Shown here one piece after another: positions 45,662-55,700 of a stretch of DNA of 64,000 nt (position 1 is its first letter; every line of letters begins with the position of its first letter). The DNA is from Culex pipiens pallens (Eukaryota; Arthropoda; Insecta; Diptera; Culicidae): NCBI RefSeq assembly GCF_016801865.2, contig NC_068939.1:42137114-42201113 (forward strand). The letters are read 5' to 3'. The notes under the pieces are model-generated. The model saw only the letters and a list, made by a program, of their open reading frames with translations, ran no database searches and had not been told where the DNA came from. A program made the translations under genes and the position numbers.

Positions 45662-46215
45662 TGTGTGTGTGTGTGTGCAACCAACCAAACGGGACCACGC
45701 GGTCGCTTCTTACAAATTGAGTTGTTTCCATGTATTTTTTTTAGATCTACATTCTATACATGCAAATAACTCGCATAGGCATTTGGAAGGTGTTAGCTCT
45801 GCCGAGCTTCGGTGACCCATTTCTACGCTGGCTAGCCGAGCGCGAGGTACTTCAGCTTTATCGACAAGCCCCGCCCTGAAGAACGTTTGGACCAATCGGA
45901 TTCAAACGTTATTTAGAACTTCCGAACCCTTGTCAAATGGACAAGGACCCAGCGCGTATATAGTTGATAGTAACAGTATTCCTAATTCCAGGCATAGCTC
46001 ACCAAGTAGCGAAGGCATAGTGGTTAGCATTTTTGCTTACCAATCCAAAGGACGGGGGATCGAACCCCGGCTCGAGCGACTTTGATTTTTCGTTCATGTT
46101 CAGAGTTTCAAGATTTATATTTCCTATACTTTCTCGTTGGGAGCAGATGGGATTCGAGAACCCAGGACCATTCGCTTACAAAGCGAACACCGTGACCAGT
46201 CAGCCACGGCCGCTC
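45662..46215 (-). mobile_element. Composite tRNA-headed SINE with (CA)n tail and 21-bp target duplication
   Basis: The insert is bounded by identical 21-bp duplications (45641-45661 and 46216-46236), proving retroposition. On the minus strand it begins with a tRNA-Thr-like head (46215 down to about 46142: GGAGCGGCCGTGGCTGACTG, CTTTGTAAGCG, CGAATCCCATCTGCTCC). A ~60-bp body follows, then a second tRNA-like segment in the opposite sense (plus strand about 46012-46079: GGCATAGTGGTTAGCA, GGATCGAACCCC). A ~330-bp GC-richer body comes next. It ends in a (CA)n tail, seen as (GT)n at 45662-45677. Confidence 0.88.
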
Positions 46216-46236
46216 CTTGTTCTATCAAAGTCTTAG

Positions 46237-47377
46237 TCAAGACCTGAAATAAGATGATTATTATAAAATCAAAATTATAAAATCAAATAGTTAAAGTTAA
46301 GGCTACCAACAGTACGGATTTTTTCCTTACCGTGCGGATTTTCGACCCTCTCAGCGGATTTTAAACAGGCCGAAATTTTTGTACGGAATTTTTCGCATAA
46401 TACGGATTTGTACGGAATTTTAACAACTTTTAAAAAAATTCATTGCTTTTTTATTGGGCCTGTCAGTTGCATAATTTGCATAACTTTCCGGGTTTTCCTC
46501 AGTTCAAACTTGATTGGCAATAATTGTTCTCTTCAAATACCTTAAAAAACATATTTATCAAATAAATAATCCAAAGGCTTTCTGAATCTTGTGAAAACCT
46601 TGTGTTGTGCTTGTATTTATAGAACCTTTCCAATAAAAACTCTAGAAATGTTTTCGTGAAAACACTGACAACGATGTTATTCATAAAAGCAAACTTGACG
46701 TTTCGTAAACTTTTAAACGTTTAACAAAAATATTTTTAATTCCCAAATTCCAAATTTATCTAAATAATTCCTTGACATTTTTTGTTATACCATCGTGTCA
46801 TTTCGGTAAAGTATACGGATTTTTGCTCTACAAGAGTTGTTTGCCTTAGTTGAAGTGAATGCATAATTTCAGTGAATTAAGTCTTCTAAATTGAATTGTT
46901 GTTGTGTTGATCTATTGTCGTTGTCTATTAGTTTATTTACGGCAACTGTAGTTATGGTCTTAGCATAAAATACATTTGAAAGTATAAGGCTCAGTGTCAA
47001 TTCTAGCAACATTGCTGAAATAATTATGAGAATGATTATTTTTAAAGTGAGTCATGTTCATACTTTCCAAATTTTTATTTGAATAATTTTAAAGACAACG
47101 TATTTATCGGTAAATTTTACCTTTAGGCACCAACGCTTTCAATTTTTTTTTTATGGAAAAAATATAATGAGAAAGTTTTTTTTGTGATTTAACTAAATTC
47201 ATTTTACATATTGAAAAAATAAGTTTATTTGAAATACTGTCAAAGGCAAACTTATGAGAAATTGGGTCCTAAAATTAAGCTTAAATTACTGATATTATTG
47301 TTCACATCGATAAAGCTTATTTTTCTGAGTACAATGACTCTTAGTACGACCGCAAAGGATTTAAAATGGATTTTAAA
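46237..47377. other. AT-rich; repeated 'tacggatttt' words
   Basis: 46309-46412 contains several TACGGATTTT / TACGGAATTTT words, with one more at 46814, perhaps a decayed element with subterminal repeats. The rest is AT-rich without genes. Confidence 0.4.
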
Positions 47378-48664
47378 ATCACAGTAAAAATTTCTGTGTA
47401 AAATCGCATGCAAAAGCATGCACATCACCTTTGTGAGCAAAAGCATGTAATATTGTATGAGAAAACGTGTACACTAGGATGTAACAAAAACGACTTTTTG
47501 GCGGGCATTCAAGGGTTTGTTCCGGTGGGCATACTAAACCCAAATCCAAAATATGAGCTTGATTGGACGTAACAGGAGCTGGCGCTCCGCCCTTCAATTT
47601 TAAATGGGATTTAACCCGTAAAAAAAGATTTTTTCAAAAATGTCACTTTTTGAGGCATTTTGGCCACTGAAGCGTTTATTTTCAACATCATTGGCGTGTA
47701 GGCCAGATCCTTGCGCATCTTTTGGTGTATATAACATTGAAATTTGGAGCACCCTGGAGCTCGGTACAGACCTTCAAAGTTTGGCAATTTTTCGAAAAAT
47801 CGGCCCCGGCAAAAAAGATATGCGTCGCGCCTCGCGACGCCCTAGACGCCATTTGATTTTGCTGGGGTCGATTTTTCGAAAAAATGCCAAACTTTGAAGG
47901 TCTGTACCGAGCTCCAGGGTGCTCCAAATTTCAATGTTATATACACCAAAAGATGCGCAAGGATCTGGCCTACACGCCAATGATGTTGAAAATAAACGCT
48001 TCAGTGGCCAAAATGCCTCAAAAAGTGACATTTTTGAAAAAATCTTTTTTTACGGGTTAAATCCCATTTAAAATTGAAGTGCGGAGCGCCAGCTCCTGTT
48101 ACGTCCAATCAAGCTCATATTTTGGATTTGGGCTTAGTATGCCCACCGGAACAAACCCTTGAATGCCCGCCAAAAAGTCATTTTTGTTACACTCTAGTGT
48201 ACACAAAGAGCATGAACGGAAGAAAAAAATTTTTTTTTGCGAACCCCAAAAATTACAACAATCTGGTGAGAGTCATATCCAGATTACCAAGTCCGCGCCC
48301 CAACCATCTCGGCTATCTCACCTCTGTGAAATTAGCTGGATCAACACCGATGTAGCTGTAAGTTGCCCATACATCGTATACAGTTAATTCAGTATACGAC
48401 GCACGGGAAACCTACTGCTACATCGGCGTTGAACTCAAAAATTACAAGACGGTAAGATAGCCGAGATGGTTGAGGCACGGACTTGGTGATCTGGATACGA
48501 CTTTCACCAGATTGTTGTTATTTTTGGGGTTTGCCAAATTTATTTTTTTCTTTCGTACAAGCTTTTTGTGTACACGTTTTCTCATACAATATTACATGCT
48601 TTTGCTCACAAAGTTGATGTGCATGCTTTTGCATGCAATTTTACCATCAGATTTCTTGCTGTGA
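47378..48664. mobile_element. Foldback element with tRNA-like arms, interrupted by a second element
   Basis: The ends ATCACAGTAAAAATTTCTG and CTGTGAT are inverted. The arms continue through GCATGCAAAAGCATGCACAT, TATGAGAAAACGTGTACAC and AACAATCTGGTGARAGTC. They then run into an A-box-like segment GATAGCCGAGATGGTTGAGG (48456 onward; mirror at 48322 downward). The loop lies around 48385-48410. It looks like a SINE-like or tRNA-like sequence duplicated head-to-head. A complete second element (47475-48196) is inserted in its left arm. Confidence 0.8.
47475..48196. mobile_element. Complete AGGATGTAAC-family palindromic element, 722 bp
   Basis: The ends TAGGATGTAACAAAAACGAC and GTTACACTCTA are inverted. 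The 8-bp target duplication GTGTACAC lies at 47467-47474 and 48197-48204. The interior is a near-perfect palindrome centred near 47835, so both strands carry the same 85-codon frame (47640-47897 plus, 47774-48031 minus) beginning MSLFEAFWPLKRLFS. An 8-bp duplication fits hAT or P-type elements; I cannot decide. Partial copies occur at 12728, 15700-16010 and 50068-51231. Confidence 0.88.
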
Positions 48665-48945
48665 TCAATTTAAAATAATTAACTTCGCGGCCCTTCTTGA
48701 CAGAAAAAACACAAAAAAATATTTCCAAATGTTACATCATTTATGATGTAACACTTTTGCACGTCATTAAACATTTAAGTTTAAATGCAATTTGATGTAA
48801 ATTTGCAACAAATTACACGTAAAAACATGATTTTAGGTGTGATTCAACCGTTTACGTCGAATCTCAAGTTTACATCAACTGAGTTTACATTCGATTAATT
48901 TTTTCCGTGTCGAGTAAATTCACATATTTTTTTCTGTGTACTTGA
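48665..48945. mobile_element. Diverged TACACAGAAAAA-type MITE
   Basis: The right end TTTTTTTCTGTGTA at 48926-48939 matches the MITE family at 22053 and 23349. The left edge is diverged. CTTGACAG stands at both sides (48698-48705 and 48940-48947), perhaps an 8-bp duplication. The interior has TGATGTAA / TTACATCA inverted words. Confidence 0.55.
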
Positions 48946-49112
48946 CAGCTCTATCCAAGGGGGGCATAGTTGATCCATCGAAAAAATGTTGTCTTGTCAA
49001 TTGAAAAAGGGAATTCAGAAATGGGGTTTAATCGTGTTTTTTAACGTTGTACATAACCCTATTGGACGAACTTTCCGGTGAAAATATTTTCAAGACTGCA
49101 AAATCAACATTT

Positions 49113-49754
49113 CGTCAGCTGTGTGCTATCTTGTGACAACGACCATTTAGTACTATTCGAGAAAATCGATTTTTAAAGTTTGATGATAAATATTTTCAAA
49201 ACTATGAATGGTAGAGCCAAACTTTTTGAAGCAATCGGTTCGTATACTATCGCTTAACAAACGCTCCAAGTTTCAACTAATTTGGTTACACCAGTTAAAA
49301 GATACAGTAAATTATGTAATCAAAAATCTGAAAAGCACGTGTCACAAGTGTGTTTCGAAAGTAAAATTGTACTACGTGTCACAAGTGTGCACAGAATTTC
49401 CATACAAACTAAAATAGACTTAAATCAATTGTTTAACCGACTTAATCAGTATATTTTCAAAAACAAAAGATTGCATTGCCTTCAGAAAATGTGTATCAAC
49501 ATAAATTTGTGACAAACAAAAAAAATTTTTCCACATTTTCCAACAACATGTATGACGTGTCACAATTGTGCACGATCATTTTGATGATAAAATGGTGTAT
49601 GTCACAAGTGTGTATTGCGATATCCGGGAAACGGAAGCGAGTTTCCAAAATCGGGTTAAAGCATCTTGTAGTGTTTGTAAAGTATAGCAAAACGTCATCA
49701 TTAACTCATTTTCAACCAAAATAGTCTATGTCACAAGATAGCACACAGCTGACG
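49113..49754. mobile_element. 642-bp MITE with reiterated terminal motif (copy 2)
   Basis: Same length and order as 8451-9092, with termini CGTCAGCTGTGTGCTATCTT and its complement. GTCACAAGTGTG words lie at about 49340, 49378 and 49599, with GTCACAATTGTG at about 49559. No target duplication is obvious here, unlike copy 1. The two copies differ by scattered substitutions. Confidence 0.85.
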
Positions 49755-50067
49755 ATATAGAAATGACTAAAACCACAAAAAAATGACAAAATCCTTGTTT
49801 TTACCAGATATTTATTTTTTAAACTGCTGGACCTTCATAAGGATTGGACAATAAAAAAAAACTGTTTGAATGATTGAGTTTTGTATTTTTTAAGGAGAGT
49901 TGCTCCATCCTGCACTTTCCGTGTTTCTTTTTGCAACTTATTAAGCTTTTTTCACCAAAAATTTGAACAAAAAAACTCACCTTTGAAATTTACTTCTAAA
50001 CTTAAAAATAAAAAAAAATCTCATAGAAAAAACAACAAACACATAAAATCACATAGCTTAAACATGT
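49755..50067. other. AT-rich spacer
   Basis: A 92-codon frame (49881-50159) is AT-biased and runs into the next repeat. Nothing recognised. Confidence 0.4.
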
Positions 50068-51231
50068 CCCCAGCAAAATTAAATGGCGTCTCGGGCGTCG
50101 CGAGATGCAGCGCATATCTTTTTTGCTGGAGCCGATTTTTCGAAAAAGCCAAACTTTGAAGGCCTGTACCGATCGCTAGGATGCTCAAAACTTCAATGTT
50201 TTTTTTTTTTTTCATAAAATTATTTTTATTAGGTCCTTTTCGGTACTGGGACCTGGTTAGGACCGAGTCGGCTTTTGTAATTATTTTTTTTTAAAGCTAA
50301 GAGTAATTACAGAGGATCTTGTGTGTAAATGTTAGTGGGAGGGGAGCCGATTACCCGCGGCCTACTCGGGGTTAGTAGGGCAGGGATTGATGTTAAAAGA
50401 CAAGGCGTCCCGCATATTCAAAAACCGAACGAAGAATGGTCGAAATTATAAAGAAACTTTACCTAGTATGGTTACCATTTGTGATATCGTTGTTATATTG
50501 TCATAAAACAAAATTATAACGATATCATTTGTTGAATGGTGACACTTATTTCGGCAAAGTCTAATGGTTCAAACAATTCTTTGACAATTCTTGGAATGAT
50601 GACTATTCGTCATATTGTTAGAATTATTCAACACATCCATTGTTAGAAAAAAAAGTAACAATTCCCAGTATGATTAAGCTAAATGAAATTTTGTGAAAAT
50701 TTTCGTAAGTCTGAATGGTTCAAACAATTTCTCAACAATTAATGGAACAACTACTGTTCGTCATATGGTTAGGAAAATCCAGAAGTCGTTAGAACAAGAA
50801 GTACAAATACCTGGAATGGATGTTGTTGTTTATTGAATTAAGTTGACTTTAACTAAAAAGTGGCCATTCATTTGGATTAATAAAAAAATTCATGAATTGT
50901 TCAAAAATTCTTTGAACGATAACTGTTAACCATTCGATTATGTGGAAAAGGAAGGGGGAAAAACTTCAATGTTATATATACTAAAAGATGCGCAAGGATC
51001 TGGCCTACACGCCAGTGATGTTTATGATAAACGCATGGGTGGCCAAAGTGCTTTAAAATTATACATTTTTGGAAAAATGTATTTCTACGGGTTAATTCCC
51101 ATTTAAAATTGAAGGGCGGAGCGCCAGCTCCTGTTACGTCCAATCAAGCTCATATTTTGGATTTGGGCTCAGTACGAACACCGGAACCAACCCCTGAATG
51201 CCCGCCAAAAAGTCATTTTTGTTACATCCTA
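50068..51231. mobile_element. Half copy of the AGGATGTAAC family, split by a retroposon
   Basis: Starting at CAGCAAAATTAAATGGCGTC, this matches the centre-to-right half of 47475-48196, ending GTTACATCCTA at 51231. It is interrupted at 50201-50959 by a retroposon with a 14-bp target duplication. Confidence 0.85.
50201..50959 (-). mobile_element. 5'-truncated non-LTR retroposon, 759 bp
   Basis: A perfect 14-bp target duplication AAAACTTCAATGTT (50187-50200, 50960-50973) flanks the insert. The plus strand begins with a T run (the poly-A tail of a minus-strand insert). The minus strand ends 'gacctaataaaaataatttt' before the A tail. The remaining part looks like a 3' untranslated region with two related ~140-bp stretches (50556-50634 and 50705-50775 share GAATGGTTCAAACAATT and CGTCATAT.GTTAG). 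No reverse transcriptase remains. Confidence 0.88.
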
Positions 51232-51358
51232 ATACATAAATGAACAGTATAATTGGAGAAGTTGGCGATTTTTAGTGTTCAAATATATTGTAATCAGTTG
51301 CTCGCGGAAAGTTTATTTCAATCCTAAATACTGTTCAATCGAAAAATAATAAATCGTT

Positions 51359-51509
51359 TACACCGTAAAAAACCCTTAAAATGTAAACGTTCTTCAACAT
51401 TGATAGATCTGCACTATAAACGTTTAGAATAATTAAAGGTTTTCTTAGTGATTCCCGATTGCCTTAAGTTGTTTATCCACGATTACGAGAATTGATTTTT
51501 TTTTCTGTA
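51359..51509. mobile_element. MITE, TACACCGTAAAAAA...TTTTTTCTGTA, 151 bp
   Basis: The inverted ends belong to the TACACAG-like group (22053, 23349). The interior pairs TAAACGTT-type words. It lies about 115 bp upstream of the DUF1091 gene, so it could form part of that gene's upstream region. Confidence 0.65.
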
Positions 51510-51624
51510 CACAATATATAGAATGACTTATCAACAAAGTCATTAACACGAACGTTGATGCACGAGATAGAGATTGTTACACAAAACTGGCATGCCATCA
51601 ATTCCGTTCAAACAGCGTTCAGTC

Positions 51625-52258
51625 ATGATCAAATCAAGTCACTTGTTGCTGGTTGTGGCCAGTCTTGTATTTGTGATTTGCTACCCAGAATGTTCTGCAT
51701 CAGCTCAATCGCTGGAACTGCAACTGGAACGAGTCGAACACATTGGAGAAAACTTCTTAGATTGTCGAATTCGCGTCCGAAAATTGAACCGCACAACGCA
51801 TAGCCTCAACGGAACGGCCACTCTGCTGAAGGATTTGGATACTTCTTTCGAGGTTAGTACGGAGATTCACAAAGATATGCTGGTATCTCTAAGTTTTTTT
51901 TTAAATTCGTTAGGTTTCCGCGTCTTTTGCGTACAGCTCGCTTGGCAATAACCAGTTCAACGAGTATCCGATGAAGCTTCCTCGGAAGAAGGTGTGCCGG
52001 TATATGGTGGAAGAGTACACGGAATTCCAGTATATTTGGGCAAATAAGTCAAACGCGCCGCAGGTTCCCAAAGGTGCCACCGAGTTTTGTCCGTTTCCCA
52101 AGGGGGAATACTGGGTCAAAGATCTCACACCGGATGCTTCCTTCATTCCTCCGGTAGTTCCTACCGGTCTGTGGCGGATGACCATAGAGGTCTGGAAGCA
52201 GGACACGGTGGACGTTAAAATTTTACTGTACTGTCGGGTTACAAAGAATTTGTTCTGA
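51625..52258 (+). CDS. DUF1091 (MD-2-related lipid-recognition-like) secreted protein, two exons
   Basis: Exon 1 is 51625-51852 and exon 2 is 51914-52258. The 61-bp intron starts GTTAGT and ends TTAG (phase 0), giving 190 residues. The chosen start gives a clear signal peptide (MIKSSHLLLVVASLVFVICY, cleavage probably after CSASA near residue 27). An upstream in-frame ATG at 51574 would add 17 non-hydrophobic residues and hide the signal. The mature part has the family's conserved C-terminal pattern: EFCPFPKGEYWVKDL, then VPTGLWRMTIEVWKQD and LLYCRV, with cysteines at the end of exon 1 (FLDC), KVCRY, FCPF and YCRV. DUF1091 is a large insect family of secreted ML-like proteins; some Drosophila members act in gustatory or pheromone tissues. 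The ligand here is unknown. Intact and the only confident gene in the window. Confidence 0.9.
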
Positions 52259-52272
52259 AACCGAAAAAAAAA

Positions 52273-52341
52273 CTTAAGCAACCATGCGCACATGTATCTG
52301 TGGGAGCAGAAACAACAAGAGGGTGCGCATGGTTGCTTAAG
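52273..52341 (+). repeat. Perfect 19-bp hairpin just after the DUF1091 stop
   Basis: CTTAAGCAACCATGCGCAC (52273-52291) and its exact complement (52323-52341) enclose a 31-base loop, 14 bp past the stop codon. It would form a strong stem in the 3' untranslated RNA. It could also be a tiny foldback insertion. Confidence 0.9.
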
Positions 52342-52772
52342 ATAATTCCATAGCATTAATACCTGAAATTAACAATATTAATTATTGGCAGGGAATTCAC
52401 AAAAATACAAATATGTCGATTGGAGCGTGTTCTGGTAGCCCAAAGGAAACTACAGTCAAACCTCGCATAGGAGCGCCTCGCATATGCAACTTTGCATATA
52501 CGAGTCATTCCACCTGATTCGGTTTTGTCGCAAGAGTTGCATATGCGAGGTACAGGGCTTATGGGATTTTGGCTATATGGGAGACATGGCCTATATTTTT
52601 ATAAAAAATTATCTTAACTATACAAATTTATAGTGTTTTGGAATCGTTATGAAGTCAGCTATACAGCTACACCAAATTTACAAGGTTTACGATGTTCTAG
52701 GTCATCCGAAACTTCCTCAAGTTAAGGCCTATGTGTTCACCGCCGTACAAGTATTAGGTAGGTGATTGTGAC

Positions 52773-55700
52773 TGTGGTTTTTGACCTCAGATCATATCCG
52801 GATAGCCTCAGGGAGGTTCAGGGACTAGTCTACCGATATGTGGTGATGTTCTGGGTGTTCTGTATCGTCCCGGGAGTTACGAACGATGGGTCTACCGCCG
52901 TAACAAGATAGAGGTCGGAGGTTTGTTAACTCAGATCATATCCAGATAGCCTCAGGGAGGTTCAGGGACTAGTCAACCGATGTGTGGTAATGTTCTAGGT
53001 CTTCTGTAGAGTCCCGGGAGTTAAGGCCGATGGGTCTACCGCCGTAACAAGATAGAGGTCGGAGGTTTTTGAACTCAGATCGTATCCAGATAGCCTCAGG
53101 GAGGTTCAGGGACTAGTCTACCGATATGTGGTGATGTTCTAGGTCTTCTGTAGAGTCCCGGGAGTTAAGGCCGATGGGTCTACCGCCGTAACAAGATATA
53201 GATTGGAGGTTTTTGACCTCAGATCATATCCAAATAGCCACAGGGAGGTTCAGAAACTAGTCTACCGATGTGTGTAAATGTTCTGGGTCTCTTGTAGAGT
53301 ACCGGGAGTTACGGACGATGGGTCTACCGCCGTAACAAGATAGAGGTCGGAGGTTTGTTAACTCAGATCATATCCAGATAGCCTCAGGGAGGTTCAGGGA
53401 CTAGTCCACCGATATGTGGTGATGTTCTGGGTGTTCTGTATCGTCCCGGGAGTTACGAACGATGGGTCTACCGCCGTAACAAGATAGAGGTCGGAGGTTT
53501 GTTAACTCAGATCATATCCAGATAGCCTCAGGGAGGTTCAGGGACTAGTCAACCGATGTGTGGTAATGTTCTGGGTCTCTTGTAGAGTACCGGGAGTTAC
53601 GGACGATGGGTCTACCGCCGTAACAAGATAGAGGTCAAAGGTTTTTGACCTCAGATCATATCCAGATAACCTCTGGGAGGTTCAGGGACTAGTCTATCGA
53701 TGTGTGGTGATGTTCTGGGTCTCCTGTAGAGTCCCGGGAGTTACGGCCGATGGGTCTACCGCCGTAACAAGATAGAGGTCGGAGGTTTGTTAACTCAGAT
53801 CATATCCAGATAGCCTCAGGGAGGTTCAGGGACTAGTCCACCGATATGTGGTGATGTTCTGGGTGTTCTGTATCGTCCCGGGAGTTACGAACGATGGGTC
53901 TACCGCCGTAACAAGATAGAGGTCGGAGGTTTGTTAACTCAGATCATATCCAGATAGCCTCAGGGAGGTTCAGGGACTAGTCAACCGATGTGTGGTAATG
54001 TTCTGGGTCTCTTGTAGAGTACCGGGAGTTACGGACGATGGGTCTACCGCCGTAACAAGATAGAGGTCAAAGGTTTTTGACCTCAGATCATATCCAGATA
54101 ACCTCTGGGAGGTTCAGGGACTAGTCAACCGATGTGTGGTAATGTTCTAGGTCTTCTGTAGAGTCCCGGGAGTTAAGGCCGATGGGTCTACCGCCGTAAC
54201 AAGATAGAGGTCAAAGGTTTTTGACCTCAGATCATATCCAGATAACCTCTGGGAGGTTCAGGGACTAGTCTATCGATGTGTGGTGATGTTCTGGGTCTCC
54301 TGTAGAGTCCCGGGAGTTACGGCCGATGGGTCTACCGCCGTAACAAGATAGAGGTCGGAGGTTTGTTAACTCAGATCATATCCAGATAGCCTCAGGGAGG
54401 TTCAGGGACTAGTCTATCGATGTGTGGTGATGTTCTGGGTCTCCTGTAGAGTCCCGGGAGTTACGGCCGATGGGTCTACCGCCGTAACAAGATAGAGGTC
54501 GGAGGTTTTTGAACTCAGATCGTATCCAGATAGCCTCAGGGAGGTTCAGGGACTAGTCTACCGATATGTGGTGATGTTCTAGGTCTTCTGTAGAGTCCCG
54601 GGAGTTAAGGCCGATGGGTCTACCGCCGTAACAAGATATAGATTGGAGGTTTTTGACCTCAGATCATATCCAAATAGCCACAGGGAGGTTCAGAAACTAG
54701 TCTACCGATGTGTGTAAATGTTCTGGGTCTCTTGTAGAGTACCGGGAGTTACGGACGATGGGTCTACCGCCGTAACAAGATAGAGGTCGGAGGTTTGTTA
54801 ACTCAGATCATATCCAGATAGCCTCAGGGAGGTTCAGGGACTAGTCCACCGATATGTGGTGATGTTCTGGGTGTTCTGTATCGTCCCGGGAGTTACGAAC
54901 GATGGGTCTACCGCCGTAACAAGATAGAGGTCGGAGGTTTGTTAACTCAGATCATATCCAGATAGCCTCAGGGAGGTTCAGGGACTAGTCAACCGATGTG
55001 TGGTAATGTTCTGGGTCTCTTGTAGAGTACCGGGAGTTACGGACGATGGGTCTACCGCCGTAACAAGATAGAGGTCAAAGGTTTTTGACCTCAGATCATA
55101 TCCAGATAACCTCTGGGAGGTTCAGGGACTAGTCTATCGATGTGTGGTGATGTTCTGGGTCTCCTGTAGAGTCCCGGGAGTTACGGCCGATGGGTCTACC
55201 GCCGTAACAAGATAGAGGTCGGAGGTTTGTTAACTCAGATCATATCCAGATAGCCTCAGGGAGGTTCAGGGACTAGTCCACCGATATGTGGTGATGTTCT
55301 GGGTGTTCTGTATCGTCCCGGGAGTTACGAACGATGGGTCTACCGCCGTAACAAGATAGAGGTCGGAGGTTTGTTAACTCAGATCATATCCAGATAGCCT
55401 CAGGGAGGTTCAGGGACTAGTCAACCGATGTGTGGTAATGTTCTGGGTCTCTTGTAGAGTACCGGGAGTTACGGACGATGGGTCTACCGCCATAACAAGA
55501 TAGAGGTCGGAGGTTTTTGACCTCAGATCATATCCAGATAGCCTCAGGGAGGTTCAGGGACTAGTCTACCGATGTGTGGTGATGTTCTGGGTCTCCTGTA
55601 GAGTCCCGGGAGTTACGGCCGATGGGTCTACCGCCGTAACAAGATAGAGGTCGGAGGTTTGTTAACTCAGATCATATCCAGATAGCCTCAGGGAGGTTCA

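Noticed and set aside
13857..46215. tRNA genes at about 13857, 17586, 22867, 46012 and 46215
   Set aside because: Each has Pol III boxes but mismatched acceptor or T arms and a fused body. Target duplications are clear at 45662-46215 and imperfect at 17340-17586. These are tRNA-derived SINEs.
52271..52341. Bacterial-type terminator after the DUF1091 gene
   Set aside because: The gene is eukaryotic with an intron and the loop is 31 bases with no T run after the stem. It is reported as a hairpin only.
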